From Oscillospiraceae bacterium (GTDB lineage: Bacteria; Bacillota; Clostridia; Oscillospirales; Oscillospiraceae), in the NCBI GenBank assembly GCA_017516065.1, contig JAFWDQ010000015.1, positions 124,001 through 188,000 on the forward strand: DNA of 64,000 nt, read 5' to 3'. Both the position numbers and the translations under genes were made by a program. Positions 9,376 to 17,892 of the stretch are shown here, piece after piece (position 1 is the stretch's first letter; every line of letters begins with the position of its first letter). Below the pieces are notes generated by a model, which worked only from the letters and a program-made list of their open reading frames with translations, ran no database searches and had not been told where the DNA came from.

Positions 9376-10641
9376 TCAGTTAGCCAGCTCAGTGATGCCG
9401 TCGATGCGGATATCGAAGTAAGGAGCGCTGCGGGTCTCGGACTCATGGAAGTAGCCGTCCCAGATGCACTCCACGCCCTCGTAGAAGCCGACCTCGTCAT
9501 AGGAGTCCAGATGCTCGCCGCCCACGGTCCAGGTGGAGCAGTCGAACACGTGCAGGGAGCCGTCGATGATGCCGGCCTCGACCTCAGCGACCTTCTCCGC
9601 GGTGCCCTCGGCGCAGGACTCGCCCAGGGGGGAGATCATATTGGCGCCCTCGGCATAACCTCTGGCCCAGTCGGTGGCGATCTCCTCACCGTTGAGCAGG
9701 CAGTTGAAGGCATAGGTATAGTAGACGCTCCAGTCGTTCTGAGCGGAGGTCAGAGCGGCCTGAGGAGCCACGGACAGCATGTCGACGTTGTAGCCCACGC
9801 AATAGACGGTGGTACCGGCCTCCAGAGCGGCCTGGCAGGCGGAGGGAGCGCCGGTGGAGTCGGCGTGCTGGCTGATGATGATGCAGCCGTCGGCCATCAG
9901 GGAATTGGCGGCCTCGGCCTCAGCGGTGGGATCGAACCAGGAGTTGGTATAGGTGACGGTCATGGAGACGTTGTCCACGATGCTGCGCACGCCCAGGAAG
10001 AAGGCGGTGTAGCCGGAGACGACCTCGGCATAGGGGAACGCGCCCACGTAGCCGATCTTGATGGTGCCGTCGGGAGCCATGTTCTTGTCGGCGACCTCGC
10101 CGTTGGCGACCAGCTCGGCCAGCTTCATGCCGGCCACGACGCCGGAGACGTAGCGGGACTCATAGGTGTTGCAGAAAGCGTTCTTCAGGTTGGGCAGACC
10201 GGAAGCGGCGGCGTTGTCGCCGGTCATGGACACGAAGGTGATATCGGGATACTCCTCGGCAGCCTGGGCGGCATAACTGCTGTGGCCATAGCTGTCGGTG
10301 ATGATCAGACTGCAGCCGGCCTCGGCCAGATCGACGCAGGTGTCGTAGCAGGTCTCATCCTCGGGGATGTTGTACTTGAAAACGATGTTGTCGGCGGACA
10401 GGCCGCAGTTCTGGGCAGCGGTCAGGGCGCCGGCAATATGGGCCTCGTCATAGCCGGTGTTTTCGTCATGGATGCAGATGACGCCGATCTTCACATCGGA
10501 AGAGGCCTCATTCCCGGCATCATCGACGACGGCGGCGTCGCCTTCCGGGGCGGCGTCAGGGGCGTCCGTGGACGGAGCGCCGCAGGCGCACAGCGCGATG
10601 ACGAAGGCCAGAGACAGAAGCAGAGCAGCGATTTTCTTCAT
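9376..10641 (-). CDS. BMP-family (PnrA-like) substrate-binding lipoprotein
   Basis: 421 residues with a lipoprotein signal peptide: basic start MKK, hydrophobic core, and lipobox ALCACG so that Cys20 would be lipidated. An acidic Ala/Asp linker to about residue 48 follows, then a periplasmic-binding-protein fold (VKIGVICIHDENTGYDEAHIAGA ... IGYVGAFPYAEVVSGYTAFFLG). The family binds purine nucleosides and feeds an ABC importer in known cases. The gene is directly downstream of xpt on the same strand, which fits purine salvage. No ABC ATPase or permease gene is next to it, which is unusual for this family. Confidence 0.9.
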   Translation of the reverse strand: MKKIAALLLSLAFVIALCACGAPSTDAPDAAPEGDAAVVDDAGNEASSDVKIGVICIHDENTGYDEAHIAGALTAAQNCGLSADNIVFKYNIPEDETCYDTCVDLAEAGCSLIITDSYGHSSYAAQAAEEYPDITFVSMTGDNAAASGLPNLKNAFCNTYESRYVSGVVAGMKLAELVANGEVADKNMAPDGTIKIGYVGAFPYAEVVSGYTAFFLGVRSIVDNVSMTVTYTNSWFDPTAEAEAANSLMADGCIIISQHADSTGAPSACQAALEAGTTVYCVGYNVDMLSVAPQAALTSAQNDWSVYYTYAFNCLLNGEEIATDWARGYAEGANMISPLGESCAEGTAEKVAEVEAGIIDGSLHVFDCSTWTVGGEHLDSYDEVGFYEGVECIWDGYFHESETRSAPYFDIRIDGITELAN

Positions 10642-10715
10642 GTGGTGTTCCTCCTTCAGTTTGATTTGATTATATTTGACCCCCTCGGGGTTTGGATACG
10701 GAACAGGGGCGGCAG

Positions 10716-11288
10716 TCAGCAGAACTCCACGCCGTTCTCCACGCTCATGGCGCGGATCCGGGCCAGGGACTCCACCCGGACACCCTGACTGCGCAGGGCT
10801 TCGCCGCCGGGCTGAAAGGCCTTTTCAATGACGATACCGGCGCCGATGAGGGTGGCGCCGGCGTCGCGGACCAACTGAATCAGCCCGGTGAGCGCCGCGC
10901 CGTTGGCAAGAAAATCGTCCACCAGCAGCACGCGGTCCTCCGGGCCGAGAAAATCCTTGGATACGATGATGTCATATATGCCGCCGTGGGTAAAGGACTC
11001 CACCTGGGAGGTCCACACCTCGCCGGCGATGTTTTTTGTCTTGCTCTTCTTGGCAAAGACCAGGGGGCAGCCCAGCTTCTGGGCGGTGATGCAGGCGATG
11101 CCGATGCCGGAGGCCTCGATGGTCAGCACCTTGTTGATGCCGCAGCCGTCATACAGCCGGGCAAACTCAGCCGCCAGCTGCTCAAAGAGGGGGATATCCA
11201 TCTGATGATTGAGAAAGCTGTCCACTTTCAGGACGCCGCCTTCCCGCACGATGCCGTCCCGACGGATCCGATCCTCCAGAAGCTGCAT
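10716..11288 (-). CDS. xpt: xanthine phosphoribosyltransferase
   Basis: 190-residue type I phosphoribosyltransferase that makes XMP from xanthine and PRPP. The PRPP-binding signature VLLVDDFLANGAA is at about 122-134, and the xpt-specific start MQLLEDRIRRDG and FLNHQMDI are present. Start ATG 11288 is 7 nt after AGGAGG; an upstream in-frame start would overlap that site. The BMP lipoprotein gene follows after 74 bp. Unlike Bacillus xpt, I see no purine-riboswitch core upstream, but a 12-bp palindrome of LacI-family type is present. Confidence 0.93.
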   Translation of the reverse strand: MQLLEDRIRRDGIVREGGVLKVDSFLNHQMDIPLFEQLAAEFARLYDGCGINKVLTIEASGIGIACITAQKLGCPLVFAKKSKTKNIAGEVWTSQVESFTHGGIYDIIVSKDFLGPEDRVLLVDDFLANGAALTGLIQLVRDAGATLIGAGIVIEKAFQPGGEALRSQGVRVESLARIRAMSVENGVEFC

Positions 11289-11344
11289 GAGCCACCCTCC
11301 TCTCAAAAAACCACTTACAGTTTACAGGATTGCGGACGTCCTTT

Positions 11345-11356
11345 GCAACCGGTTGC
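11345..11356. promoter_or_regulatory. LacI/PurR-type operator-like palindrome upstream of xpt
   Basis: GCAACCGGTTGC is a perfect 12-bp palindrome with a central C-G step, as in LacI-family operators. On the minus strand it overlaps a possible -35 (TTGCAA) about 55 nt before the xpt start. A repressor gene is not identified in the window. Confidence 0.45.
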
Positions 11357-11465
11357 CCGAAAAAAGTTTGGGATATTTTTGAGAAAATGCCTGCCGCGTT
11401 TTGTCCAATTTGTGCAAGAAAGGAAAAAACGTGGGAAAAGGGGCCGGGCGCACCGGTCCGTTCAC

Positions 11466-11500
11466 GCAAAAAGCCGGCGCGAAAGGTTCCGCGCCGGCGG
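11466..11500 (-). terminator. terminator after cca
   Basis: 9-bp GC-only stem (11473-11481 with 11490-11498) with five T residues following on the minus strand, 20 bp after the cca stop. Confidence 0.8.
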
Positions 11501-11518
11501 TTGATGCGGGATGCTCGA

Positions 11519-12874
11519 TCAATTCTCCTGTTTGCCGGAAAGCTCCGCCTGCAGGGCCATGGCCTGCCGCAGAAGGACGGATTTTTCGTTCGGCAGGGAG
11601 TCCTCCATCACCTCATCCAGCAGACGGTCCAGTATCATACCCATGACAGGGCCGGGCATAAGGCCCAGCCGCATGAGATCGTCGCCGTCCACTGCCAGAT
11701 CCCGGCGGCAGAAGCAGTCGCCCCGGGTCATGACCTGATCCCGGAGAAGAGCCAGCTCATCGATGGGGTCCAGCCGTTCCGGGGGGCAGGTGCCGCTGGC
11801 CAGATTGTCCGCCCGCTGCAGCAGGTACAGCTCCTCGAACAGCTCCGGACCCATCTCGGACAGGCGCTTGCGTACGGCGGCCTCCGTGATGTCGATGTAC
11901 TTGTCGTGATCCCGGATCAGGCGGCAGACGTGGCTGATGGTCTTCTGGTCGAACCGCAGGGCGGTGAGCCGCTCCAGCGCCATTTCCGCGGACCGGTCCG
12001 GATGGCCGTAGAAGTGGCCCACGCCGTTCTCATCCACGGTGAAGCAGTCGGGTTTGCCCACGTCGTGAAACAGGGCCGCCAGCCGCAGGATGGGATCCGG
12101 CGGTATCTCCGCCACCGTACGAGTGGTATGAGACAGCACGTCATAGGCGTGGTAGCCGTTGCACTGGTCAAAGCCTTTCATGGGCGGCAGCTCCGGCAGG
12201 ACCACACCCAGGATATCGGTATAGCGCAGGATCACCCGCTCCGCGCCGGCGTACAGCAGCATCTTCGTCAGCTCCCGCTGGAGCCGTTCCGGTGCGATCT
12301 CCGTCAGCAGCGGCGCGCAGGCGCGCATGGCCGCCTCCGTGTCCGGATGGATGTTGAAGCCCAGCTGAGAGGCGAAACGCAGGGCCCGGAAGATCCGCAG
12401 GGCGTCCTCCCGGAACCGCCGCTCCGGGTCCCCCACGCAGCGGATCAGCCGCCGCTTCAGATCCGTCCGGCCGTCGAAGGGATCCAGCAGCGTGCCGTCC
12501 GGGGTCTGGGCCATGGCATTGACGGTGAAATCCCGCCGGGCCAGATCCTCCTCGACGTCGGTGATGAACTGCACCTGATCGGGGTGGCGGCGGTCGGAAT
12601 ATGTACCGTCGGAGCGGAAGGTGGTGATCTCCAGCACCTTTCCGTCGAAGACCACGCCCACGGTACCGTGCTTTTCACCCGCCGTCACGAAGTCATGGCC
12701 GGGGAAGCAGGCCTTGACCTGCTCCGGCAGGGCGGAGGAGGCCAAATCGTAGTCATAGGGTTCGATACCCAGCAGAGCGTCCCGGACGCAGCCTCCCACC
12801 AGACAGGTCACATATCCGGCCTGTGTCAGACGGTCCAGGGCCTCCAGGACCCAGGACGGGCGATGCACCCCCAC
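11519..12874 (-). CDS. cca: CCA-adding tRNA nucleotidyltransferase with HD domain
   Basis: 451 residues. The N-terminal class II nucleotidyltransferase head has [12 protein letters not shown] and the metal-binding D-x-D in [19 protein letters not shown] and the RNA-binding neck follow. The C-terminal part contains an HD-type motif ([14 protein letters not shown]). It adds or repairs the 3' CCA of tRNAs; the tRNA genes in this window already encode CCA, so repair may be the main job. The start is GTG 12874, with GGGAGG about 10 nt upstream inside the end of nadE; only 2 bp separate the two genes, suggesting coupling. Confidence 0.93.
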   Translation of the reverse strand: MGVHRPSWVLEALDRLTQAGYVTCLVGGCVRDALLGIEPYDYDLASSALPEQVKACFPGHDFVTAGEKHGTVGVVFDGKVLEITTFRSDGTYSDRRHPDQVQFITDVEEDLARRDFTVNAMAQTPDGTLLDPFDGRTDLKRRLIRCVGDPERRFREDALRIFRALRFASQLGFNIHPDTEAAMRACAPLLTEIAPERLQRELTKMLLYAGAERVILRYTDILGVVLPELPPMKGFDQCNGYHAYDVLSHTTRTVAEIPPDPILRLAALFHDVGKPDCFTVDENGVGHFYGHPDRSAEMALERLTALRFDQKTISHVCRLIRDHDKYIDITEAAVRKRLSEMGPELFEELYLLQRADNLASGTCPPERLDPIDELALLRDQVMTRGDCFCRRDLAVDGDDLMRLGLMPGPVMGMILDRLLDEVMEDSLPNEKSVLLRQAMALQAELSGKQEN

Positions 12875-12876
12875 GG

Positions 12877-13611
12877 TCAGTCCACCTCCCGGTAGACCGG
12901 GGGCATGGACAGCTTGTGAAGGCTGCGGCTGTGGTAGCGGTCGATGATGGCACGTTCCTCCTCAGAGGCCTCGCCGGTGAGGAGGAAACGGTCGATCGCG
13001 GCGTAAGTGATGCCCATCTCGCCCTCGTCGGTCTGTCCCTCGAATAGTCCCGCGGAAGGCGCCTTCTCGATGGTGTGGGCGGGCGCCCCCAGATAGCGCA
13101 GGAGCTCATAGACCTCCGTGACGGTGAGATCGGCGATGGGGTTGAAGTCGCAGGCGCCGTCGCCCCACTTGGTGAAATAGCCCATATACCGCTCGCTGCG
13201 GTTTCCGGTGCCGGCCACCAGCCGGTGCTCCGCGGCGCCGATGGTGTACAGAGTCAGCATCCGCAGCCGGGGCCCGATATTCGTCAGCGCGTCTTTCGTC
13301 AGCTCCGCCTGCTCGCCGAAGATGCGCACGGCGTCCGCCTTCAGATCACTGATGTCGACGATCCGCTGGTCGATATGGAACTTTTCGCCCAGAGCCAGGG
13401 CGTCCTCCCGGTCGGTGGTATAGTTCTGCTTTGACTGGCAGGGCATGATAAGCCCCACGGTGTTGTCGCAGGCCATCTTGCACAGAATGCCGGTGAGGGC
13501 ACAGTCCTTGCCGCCGCTGTTGCCGAAGATGATGCCCTCGGCGCCGCTGGCGGCCAGACGCTCCCGGATAAATTCCACCCGGGACTCCACTTCGGTTGCA
13601 TAGTCACGCAT
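12877..13611 (-). CDS. nadE: ammonia-dependent NAD+ synthetase
   Basis: 244 residues, the size of the NH3-dependent enzyme without a glutaminase domain. The PP-loop is GNSGGKDCALTG near residue 30 (SGG-x-D with Cys after Asp where Ser is usual), and the NaAD-contacting blocks GTGNRSERYMGYFTKWGDGACDFNPI and later KAPSAGLFEGQTDEGE are clear in short pieces. It amidates nicotinic acid adenine dinucleotide to NAD+. Start ATG 13611 is preceded by AAGGAG; the longer frame upstream runs through the promoter and is not used. Confidence 0.94.
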   Translation of the reverse strand: MRDYATEVESRVEFIRERLAASGAEGIIFGNSGGKDCALTGILCKMACDNTVGLIMPCQSKQNYTTDREDALALGEKFHIDQRIVDISDLKADAVRIFGEQAELTKDALTNIGPRLRMLTLYTIGAAEHRLVAGTGNRSERYMGYFTKWGDGACDFNPIADLTVTEVYELLRYLGAPAHTIEKAPSAGLFEGQTDEGEMGITYAAIDRFLLTGEASEEERAIIDRYHSRSLHKLSMPPVYREVD

Positions 13612-13636
13612 GATTAACAGCTCCTTACTTCTATCT

Positions 13637-13665
13637 ATATTACCTGCGGATAGGCGTTTCGTCAA
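13637..13665 (-). promoter_or_regulatory. sigma-A-type promoter for nadE-cca
   Basis: Minus strand TTGACG (13660-13665), 17-nt spacer, TAATAT (13637-13642). The -35 box overlaps the stop codon of the upstream aminopeptidase gene, so nadE-cca can be transcribed independently. Confidence 0.65.
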
Positions 13666-14891
13666 AAGGCCCAGTTGCCGCCGCGGAATACCGCCACGCG
13701 CTTCCCGTCGGCGGTGACGGCGTCAACGGACAGATCCTCCGTGCCGATCATGAAGTCCTGATGGATCATGGAGTCGTTGATCCCCTTGGCACGGCACTCC
13801 TCCAGCGTGTACCTGTCGTAGTCCCGGATACAGTTGGGGAACCCGGCCCCAAGGGCAAGATGGCAGGCGGCATTCTCATCAAAGAGGGTGTTGTAGAACA
13901 GGATCTCCGAGTTGCGGATGGGACTGTCGTAGGGCACAAGGGCGCACTCGCCCAGAAGGGCGGAGCCCTCATCCATGCCGATCATGGTCCGCAGCAGGGC
14001 CTCATTTTTTGCCGCTTTTACATCCACGGCCCGGCCCTTCTCAAAGGTGATGGAGAAGTCCTCGATGAGCTCGCCCCGGAAGGACAGCGGCCGGGAGGTC
14101 ACCACGATGCCCTCGGCGTCCCCGGCTTTCGGGGAGGTGAAAACCTCCTCGGATGGGATGTTGGGCTGGAAGGCCACGCCGCCGCCCAGGGTGGTCTCGC
14201 TGCCCGCCAGAAACTGCGCGTCGGGAATCAGCCCCACCCTGAAATCCGTGCCGCTGGCTGACTTATACTCCAGCGCCGTGGCCTGCAGACCGTTGAGATA
14301 GGCACAGCGGGCCTTGAGATCGGCGTTGTGCTCGTCCCAGGCTGCCATGGGATCCGGGCCGTCGGCCCGGGAGGTGTAGAGGATGGCCTGCCACAGCTTT
14401 TCCACAGCCTGGAATTTCGTGCAGCCGGGAAAGACCTTCTTTGCCCAGGCAGCGCCGGGCACGGCGGCGATGCACCACTGATATTTGTTCTCCATCTCGT
14501 CCCGGAAGGGCTTGAGGATGGGATACCGGGCCTGGGAGGACCGGGCCAACTTTTCCTGATCGATGCCGTTCATTCCGTCGGGGTCCGAGGACTCCAGATA
14601 GATCATGGCCGGGAGGGTATCCACCCGGTGGCGCAGCTTGGCCAGCTCCCACTCCTCGATGCGGGAAAGGGTCTCCAGAGACCGGTAGCGCATATGAAGC
14701 TTCGACATGGGCTGATGCTGCCACTCCATCAGGACGGTTTCGGCCCCCGCCCGATAGCACTCCTCCGCCACCATCTCCGCGAAGGCGGGCTGATCCAGCT
14801 CAGCGAAGATGACGACCTCCTGCCCCTTCTGGACGTTGACGCCCTTTCGGGCGATGAGCCGCGCATAGTTGCGCAGAGGGGTTTTGTTCAT
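13662..14891 (-). CDS. M29-family (thermophilic-type) aminopeptidase
   Basis: 409 residues, the standard length for AmpS/AmpT-type M29 peptidases. N-terminal part NYARLIARKGVNVQKGQEVVI is characteristic; the C-terminal catalytic half contains ALLGECALVPYDSP and NTLFDENAACHLALG, which carry the expected Glu, His and Asp dinuclear-metal ligands, and SMIHQDFMIG near the end. Cytosolic, releases N-terminal residues with broad specificity. Start ATG 14891 has GGGAGG nearby upstream. A much longer open frame continues upstream on this strand to about 17.5 kb but lies antisense to ypeB and other genes and is not coding. Confidence 0.92.
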   Translation of the reverse strand: MNKTPLRNYARLIARKGVNVQKGQEVVIFAELDQPAFAEMVAEECYRAGAETVLMEWQHQPMSKLHMRYRSLETLSRIEEWELAKLRHRVDTLPAMIYLESSDPDGMNGIDQEKLARSSQARYPILKPFRDEMENKYQWCIAAVPGAAWAKKVFPGCTKFQAVEKLWQAILYTSRADGPDPMAAWDEHNADLKARCAYLNGLQATALEYKSASGTDFRVGLIPDAQFLAGSETTLGGGVAFQPNIPSEEVFTSPKAGDAEGIVVTSRPLSFRGELIEDFSITFEKGRAVDVKAAKNEALLRTMIGMDEGSALLGECALVPYDSPIRNSEILFYNTLFDENAACHLALGAGFPNCIRDYDRYTLEECRAKGINDSMIHQDFMIGTEDLSVDAVTADGKRVAVFRGGNWAF

Positions 14892-14952
14892 GGCACAGGA
14901 CCTCCCTGATGTAAAATAAAAGGGTAATACAGCCGCGGTATCAATAAAAAAT

Positions 14953-14982
14953 ATTATACAGGAAATCCGGGGCCGGATGCAA
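14953..14982 (-). promoter_or_regulatory. sigma-A-type promoter for the M29 peptidase gene
   Basis: Minus strand TTGCAT (14977-14982), 18-nt spacer, perfect TATAAT (14953-14958), about 60 bp ahead of the start codon. Confidence 0.65.
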
Positions 14983-15074
14983 GGAAAAATCTTCCGAAAA
15001 GGCCGCGTATGACACGAAAAGAAGGGGGAAAGCTGAAAAAAACGAGATACTTTGCCATAAGGAGTGATTTTGGA

Positions 15075-16430
15075 ATGAGTCCGGCGCCCCGACGCAGACG
15101 GATCCGGCTGTGGACCTTTGTCCTTGCCATGATCCTTGCCCTGACCGGCCTGACGGTCCAGAAGCAGCGGCAGGTCCGCCAGCTGGAGTACGTCATGGAC
15201 CTGAACTACCGGCATTCCTTCGCGGAGCTGGCCGCCTATCTGGGCGAGGTGGATACCGCCCTGAAGAAGAGCTGTTATGTCACCGCTCCGTCCCTGACGG
15301 CCTCTCTGTGCGCCGAGGTCTACGCCAAGGCCATGGCCGCCCAGACGGCGCTGAGCCGGCTGCCCTGCTCCGATGTGACGCTGGAGCAGACAGCGGACTT
15401 CATTTCCAGAGCCGGAGACTACAGCGCCATGCTGGCCCGGCAGGCGCCGGTGCAGGGGGGCTGTACGGCGCAGCAGAGGGCGGATCTCTTCGCCCTGTCC
15501 GCCGCGGCGTCGGACCTGACGGGACGGCTGGCGGCAGTCCAGGCGGATCTGGAGAGCGGCTCTCTGTCCCCGGAGACCCTGGAGCAGGTCCGGGGACAGC
15601 TGGAGGCGCCGGAGGGCGAGGGCACGGCAGGCAACTTCCAGCAGGTGGAGGCGGAGTTCCCCGAGGTGCCGTCCCTGATCTACGACGGCCCCTTCTCCCA
15701 GCATCTGGAGCGGCAGACGCCCCGGAATCTGGAGGGGCTCCCGGAGCTGACGGCGGAAGAGGCCCGGCTGGCCGCGGCGGCGTGCTGGTCCCTTCCGGGC
15801 CGGGCCCTGACGCTGACCGGAGAGAGCGCCGGCAAGCTGCCCACCTGGAATTTCTCCGCCGGGACCGGAGACCGGTCGTACTATCTTACCGTGTCCAAAC
15901 AGGGGGGACAGCCGGTGCTGCTGTACTGCACCCGCCCCATGGGAGAACCGTCCCTGACCCCTGAGGAGGGGGCGCAGAGGGCGGCGGCGTATCTCCGGGA
16001 CATGGGCTGGCCGGAGATGGCCGAGAGCTATCACACCGTATGGGGCGGCGTGGTCACCGTCAACTTTGCCGCCGTCCAGGACGGGGTCGTCTGCTATCCC
16101 GATCTGGTGAAGGTGTCCGTGGCCCTGGACGACGGCAGCCTCGCGGGCTTCGAAGCGGCGGGCTACCAGATGAACCATACCAGCAGAGAGCTTCCGGAGG
16201 CCGTCGTCACCGCTGATCAGGCCATGTCTCACGTACTGCCGGAGCTGACGGTGCTGTCCCAGCGGCTGGCGGTGATCCCCAGCAGCGGGCAGTACGAGCT
16301 GCTGTGCAGGGAACTGACCTGCCTGACTCCGGACGGGGCCCATGTACTGCTGTACGTCAACGCCGTGACGGGAACGGAGGAGAAGCTGCTGCTTCTGGTG
16401 GAGGATGAGACGGGGACCCTGACGGTCTGA
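15075..16430 (+). CDS. ypeB: YpeB-like spore germination protein
   Basis: 451 residues: one N-terminal membrane segment (LWTFVLAMILALTGLTV, about residues 12-28), an alpha-helical middle with LNYRHSFAELAAYLGEVDTALKK, and a C-terminal PepSY/YpeB part (LTAEEARLAAAACW, LTPEEGAQRAAAYLRDMGW, VTADQAMSH). In Bacillus, YpeB is needed for stability and localisation of the cortex-lytic enzyme SleB in the spore inner membrane. No sleB is next to it here. I use ATG 15075, 10 nt after AAGGAG (15059-15064); ATG 15009 lacks a ribosome site. It is the clearest sign that the organism forms spores. Confidence 0.85.
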   Translation: MSPAPRRRRIRLWTFVLAMILALTGLTVQKQRQVRQLEYVMDLNYRHSFAELAAYLGEVDTALKKSCYVTAPSLTASLCAEVYAKAMAAQTALSRLPCSDVTLEQTADFISRAGDYSAMLARQAPVQGGCTAQQRADLFALSAAASDLTGRLAAVQADLESGSLSPETLEQVRGQLEAPEGEGTAGNFQQVEAEFPEVPSLIYDGPFSQHLERQTPRNLEGLPELTAEEARLAAAACWSLPGRALTLTGESAGKLPTWNFSAGTGDRSYYLTVSKQGGQPVLLYCTRPMGEPSLTPEEGAQRAAAYLRDMGWPEMAESYHTVWGGVVTVNFAAVQDGVVCYPDLVKVSVALDDGSLAGFEAAGYQMNHTSRELPEAVVTADQAMSHVLPELTVLSQRLAVIPSSGQYELLCRELTCLTPDGAHVLLYVNAVTGTEEKLLLLVEDETGTLTV

Positions 16431-16434
16431 GGAC

Positions 16435-16464
16435 TGGACAAGTGCCGTCCTGCCGTGGTATGCT
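16435..16464 (+). promoter_or_regulatory. possible promoter for the hydrolase-like gene
   Basis: TGGACA (16435-16440), 18-nt spacer, TATGCT (16459-16464), 47 bp before the start codon. Boxes deviate from consensus, so moderate confidence only. Confidence 0.4.
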
Positions 16465-16511
16465 GAAGGCAAACGGAGAAAGGACGGCCTTTTCGGCCGC
16501 AGGTGTGATAG

Positions 16512-17417
16512 ATGAGACAGAGAGAACAGATCCGGATGACCTTTGAAATCCTCCGCAGCCGGGGCGCCGGAGAGGCCTACGGCTATTTGACCCAGGTCAT
16601 CGGTACGGCGGAGCCGGAGGATCGGGCGGCGCTCTATCCCTACTGCATCAGCCTCGCCGTGCTCTGCGGCAAGACGGCGGAGGCCTTGGCGATTCTGCAG
16701 TTTGCCGTCAAGACCGAGGGCTTCTGGTATCTGCCGGAGGTCTTTGAGAGCAACGAGCTGGACGACATTCGGGACGAGGCGGCGTTCATCGCCTGTCAGG
16801 AGCTGTCCGAAAAGCAGTACGCCAAAGCCCTTGATGAGGCGGAGACCTACTGCACCTGGCAGGGGAAGACAGGCGAGAGCATCGTCCTGGCCCTCCATGG
16901 GAACGGGGAGAACTGGAAGGACGCCAGAGACGCCTGGGGCTTTTTCCGGGACCGTCAGGTGGAGTATCTCCAGAGCCGGGAGCTGGACCGCTGGGGCGTT
17001 TACTGCTGGGAGGATGACACCGACGGCTGGCAGCAGATCCCGGAGACCTGCGGGAAGATCGGATGGACAGACTACCGGGAGCGTATCCTCTGCGGCAGCG
17101 GCGCCGCCTGCAACGCCATTCTGCGGGCCGTGGCCCGGGGCGATACGCCCTGTCAGGCTCTGGTCCTGTATGCGCCCTGGGTGCCCATGCTGGTGACCGG
17201 CGAGGCTGAGGAAATGCTGAAAAATCTCAAGGAGCAGGGGACGGCCCTGTACCTGCTCTGCGGCGCGGAGGATGAGACGTGCCTGCCCCAGGCGGAGCGT
17301 CTGGCGCAGGAGGCCGCTGCCGCCGGCATCCCCTGCCGCACGGACTGGATCGAAGGCCGGGGCCGCGGCTTGCCGGAGGATCTGGCGGAGCGGGTCACGG
17401 CGCTGCTGGGGGCGTAA
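16512..17417 (+). CDS. alpha/beta-hydrolase-like protein with altered catalytic motifs
   Basis: 301 residues. The first 115 residues are helical and resemble a TPR-like repeat region; from about 118 the sequence follows an alpha/beta-hydrolase pattern: strand SIVLALHGNGEN, a nucleophile-elbow-like ILCGSGAACNAIL, an acid-position loop LLCGAEDETCLP and a final loop WIEGRGRGLPED. The elbow has G-S-G-A rather than G-x-S-x-G with a clear nucleophile context, and the final loop lacks the expected His, so it may be non-catalytic or my alignment may be off. No signal peptide or membrane segment. Function unknown; it lies alone between ypeB and the ylxM-ffh run. Confidence 0.6.
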   Translation: MRQREQIRMTFEILRSRGAGEAYGYLTQVIGTAEPEDRAALYPYCISLAVLCGKTAEALAILQFAVKTEGFWYLPEVFESNELDDIRDEAAFIACQELSEKQYAKALDEAETYCTWQGKTGESIVLALHGNGENWKDARDAWGFFRDRQVEYLQSRELDRWGVYCWEDDTDGWQQIPETCGKIGWTDYRERILCGSGAACNAILRAVARGDTPCQALVLYAPWVPMLVTGEAEEMLKNLKEQGTALYLLCGAEDETCLPQAERLAQEAAAAGIPCRTDWIEGRGRGLPEDLAERVTALLGA

Positions 17418-17437
17418 GAAAAATTTCCCCGGAGCCC

Positions 17438-17466
17438 TTGACAAGCGGGCCGGAATTGAGTAAAAT
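17438..17466 (+). promoter_or_regulatory. strong sigma-A-type promoter for ylxM-ffh
   Basis: TTGACA (17438-17443), exact 17-nt spacer, TAAAAT (17461-17466). An inverted repeat starts at the very next base. Confidence 0.75.
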
Positions 17467-17508
17467 AGCTCACTGTAAAGCTCAACAGCTTTACAGTGAG
17501 CTGTTTTT
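17467..17508 (+). terminator. perfect 16-bp hairpin plus T5 overlapping the ylxM transcription start
   Basis: AGCTCACTGTAAAGCT (17467-17482), loop CAAC, exact complement 17487-17502, then G and five T. As a terminator it would stop read-through from the upstream gene. Transcripts from the promoter just upstream would begin inside the left arm and could not fold the full stem. It could alternatively be an operator. Confidence 0.7.
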
Positions 17509-17527
17509 GATGGGAGGCCGCCGCAGA

Positions 17528-17887
17528 ATGAAGAGCAAGGCGTATCGTATGGCAATGCTCTACGATTTTTACGGCGAGCTGCTGACGGACCGGCAGCGTG
17601 ACTTCTTCGAGCTGCACTACAACGAGGATCTCTCTCTGGCCGAGATCGCGGAGCACTACGACATCACCCGTCAGGGTGTCCATGACGCACTGACCCGTGC
17701 CGAAGCGCTGCTCACGGATATGGAGGAGAAGACCGGCCTGGTGGGCCGGTACGAGACGGTGCAGGCCCGCCTGCGTGAGATCGAAGACGCGGCGGCGGAG
17801 ATCACGAAGCTGAACCGGTACGGAAACGATGAGATCACCACCCTGGCGGAACGGATCCGTACCGCCGTGGGACAGTGTAAGGAGTAA
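17528..17887 (+). CDS. ylxM: YlxM/p13-like helix-turn-helix protein
   Basis: 119 residues. The N-terminal part LYDFYGELLTDRQRDFFELHYNEDLSL leads into a sigma-region-4-like helix-turn-helix (SLAEIAEHYDITRQGVHDAL), as in the UPF0122 YlxM family that almost always precedes ffh. It is thought to modulate SRP function. GGAGG at 17513-17517 lies 10 nt before ATG 17528. The ffh start follows 5 bp after its stop. Confidence 0.9.
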   Translation: MKSKAYRMAMLYDFYGELLTDRQRDFFELHYNEDLSLAEIAEHYDITRQGVHDALTRAEALLTDMEEKTGLVGRYETVQARLREIEDAAAEITKLNRYGNDEITTLAERIRTAVGQCKE

Positions 17888-17892
17888 CGAGC

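Noticed and set aside
11289..11470. Purine riboswitch upstream of xpt
   Set aside because: The conserved aptamer core and paired loops were not seen; a palindromic operator explains the site better.
14892..17555. N-terminal extension of the M29 peptidase frame by nearly 900 codons
   Set aside because: Antisense to ypeB, the hydrolase-like gene and the ylxM promoter; the peptidase has its own promoter and ribosome site at 14891.
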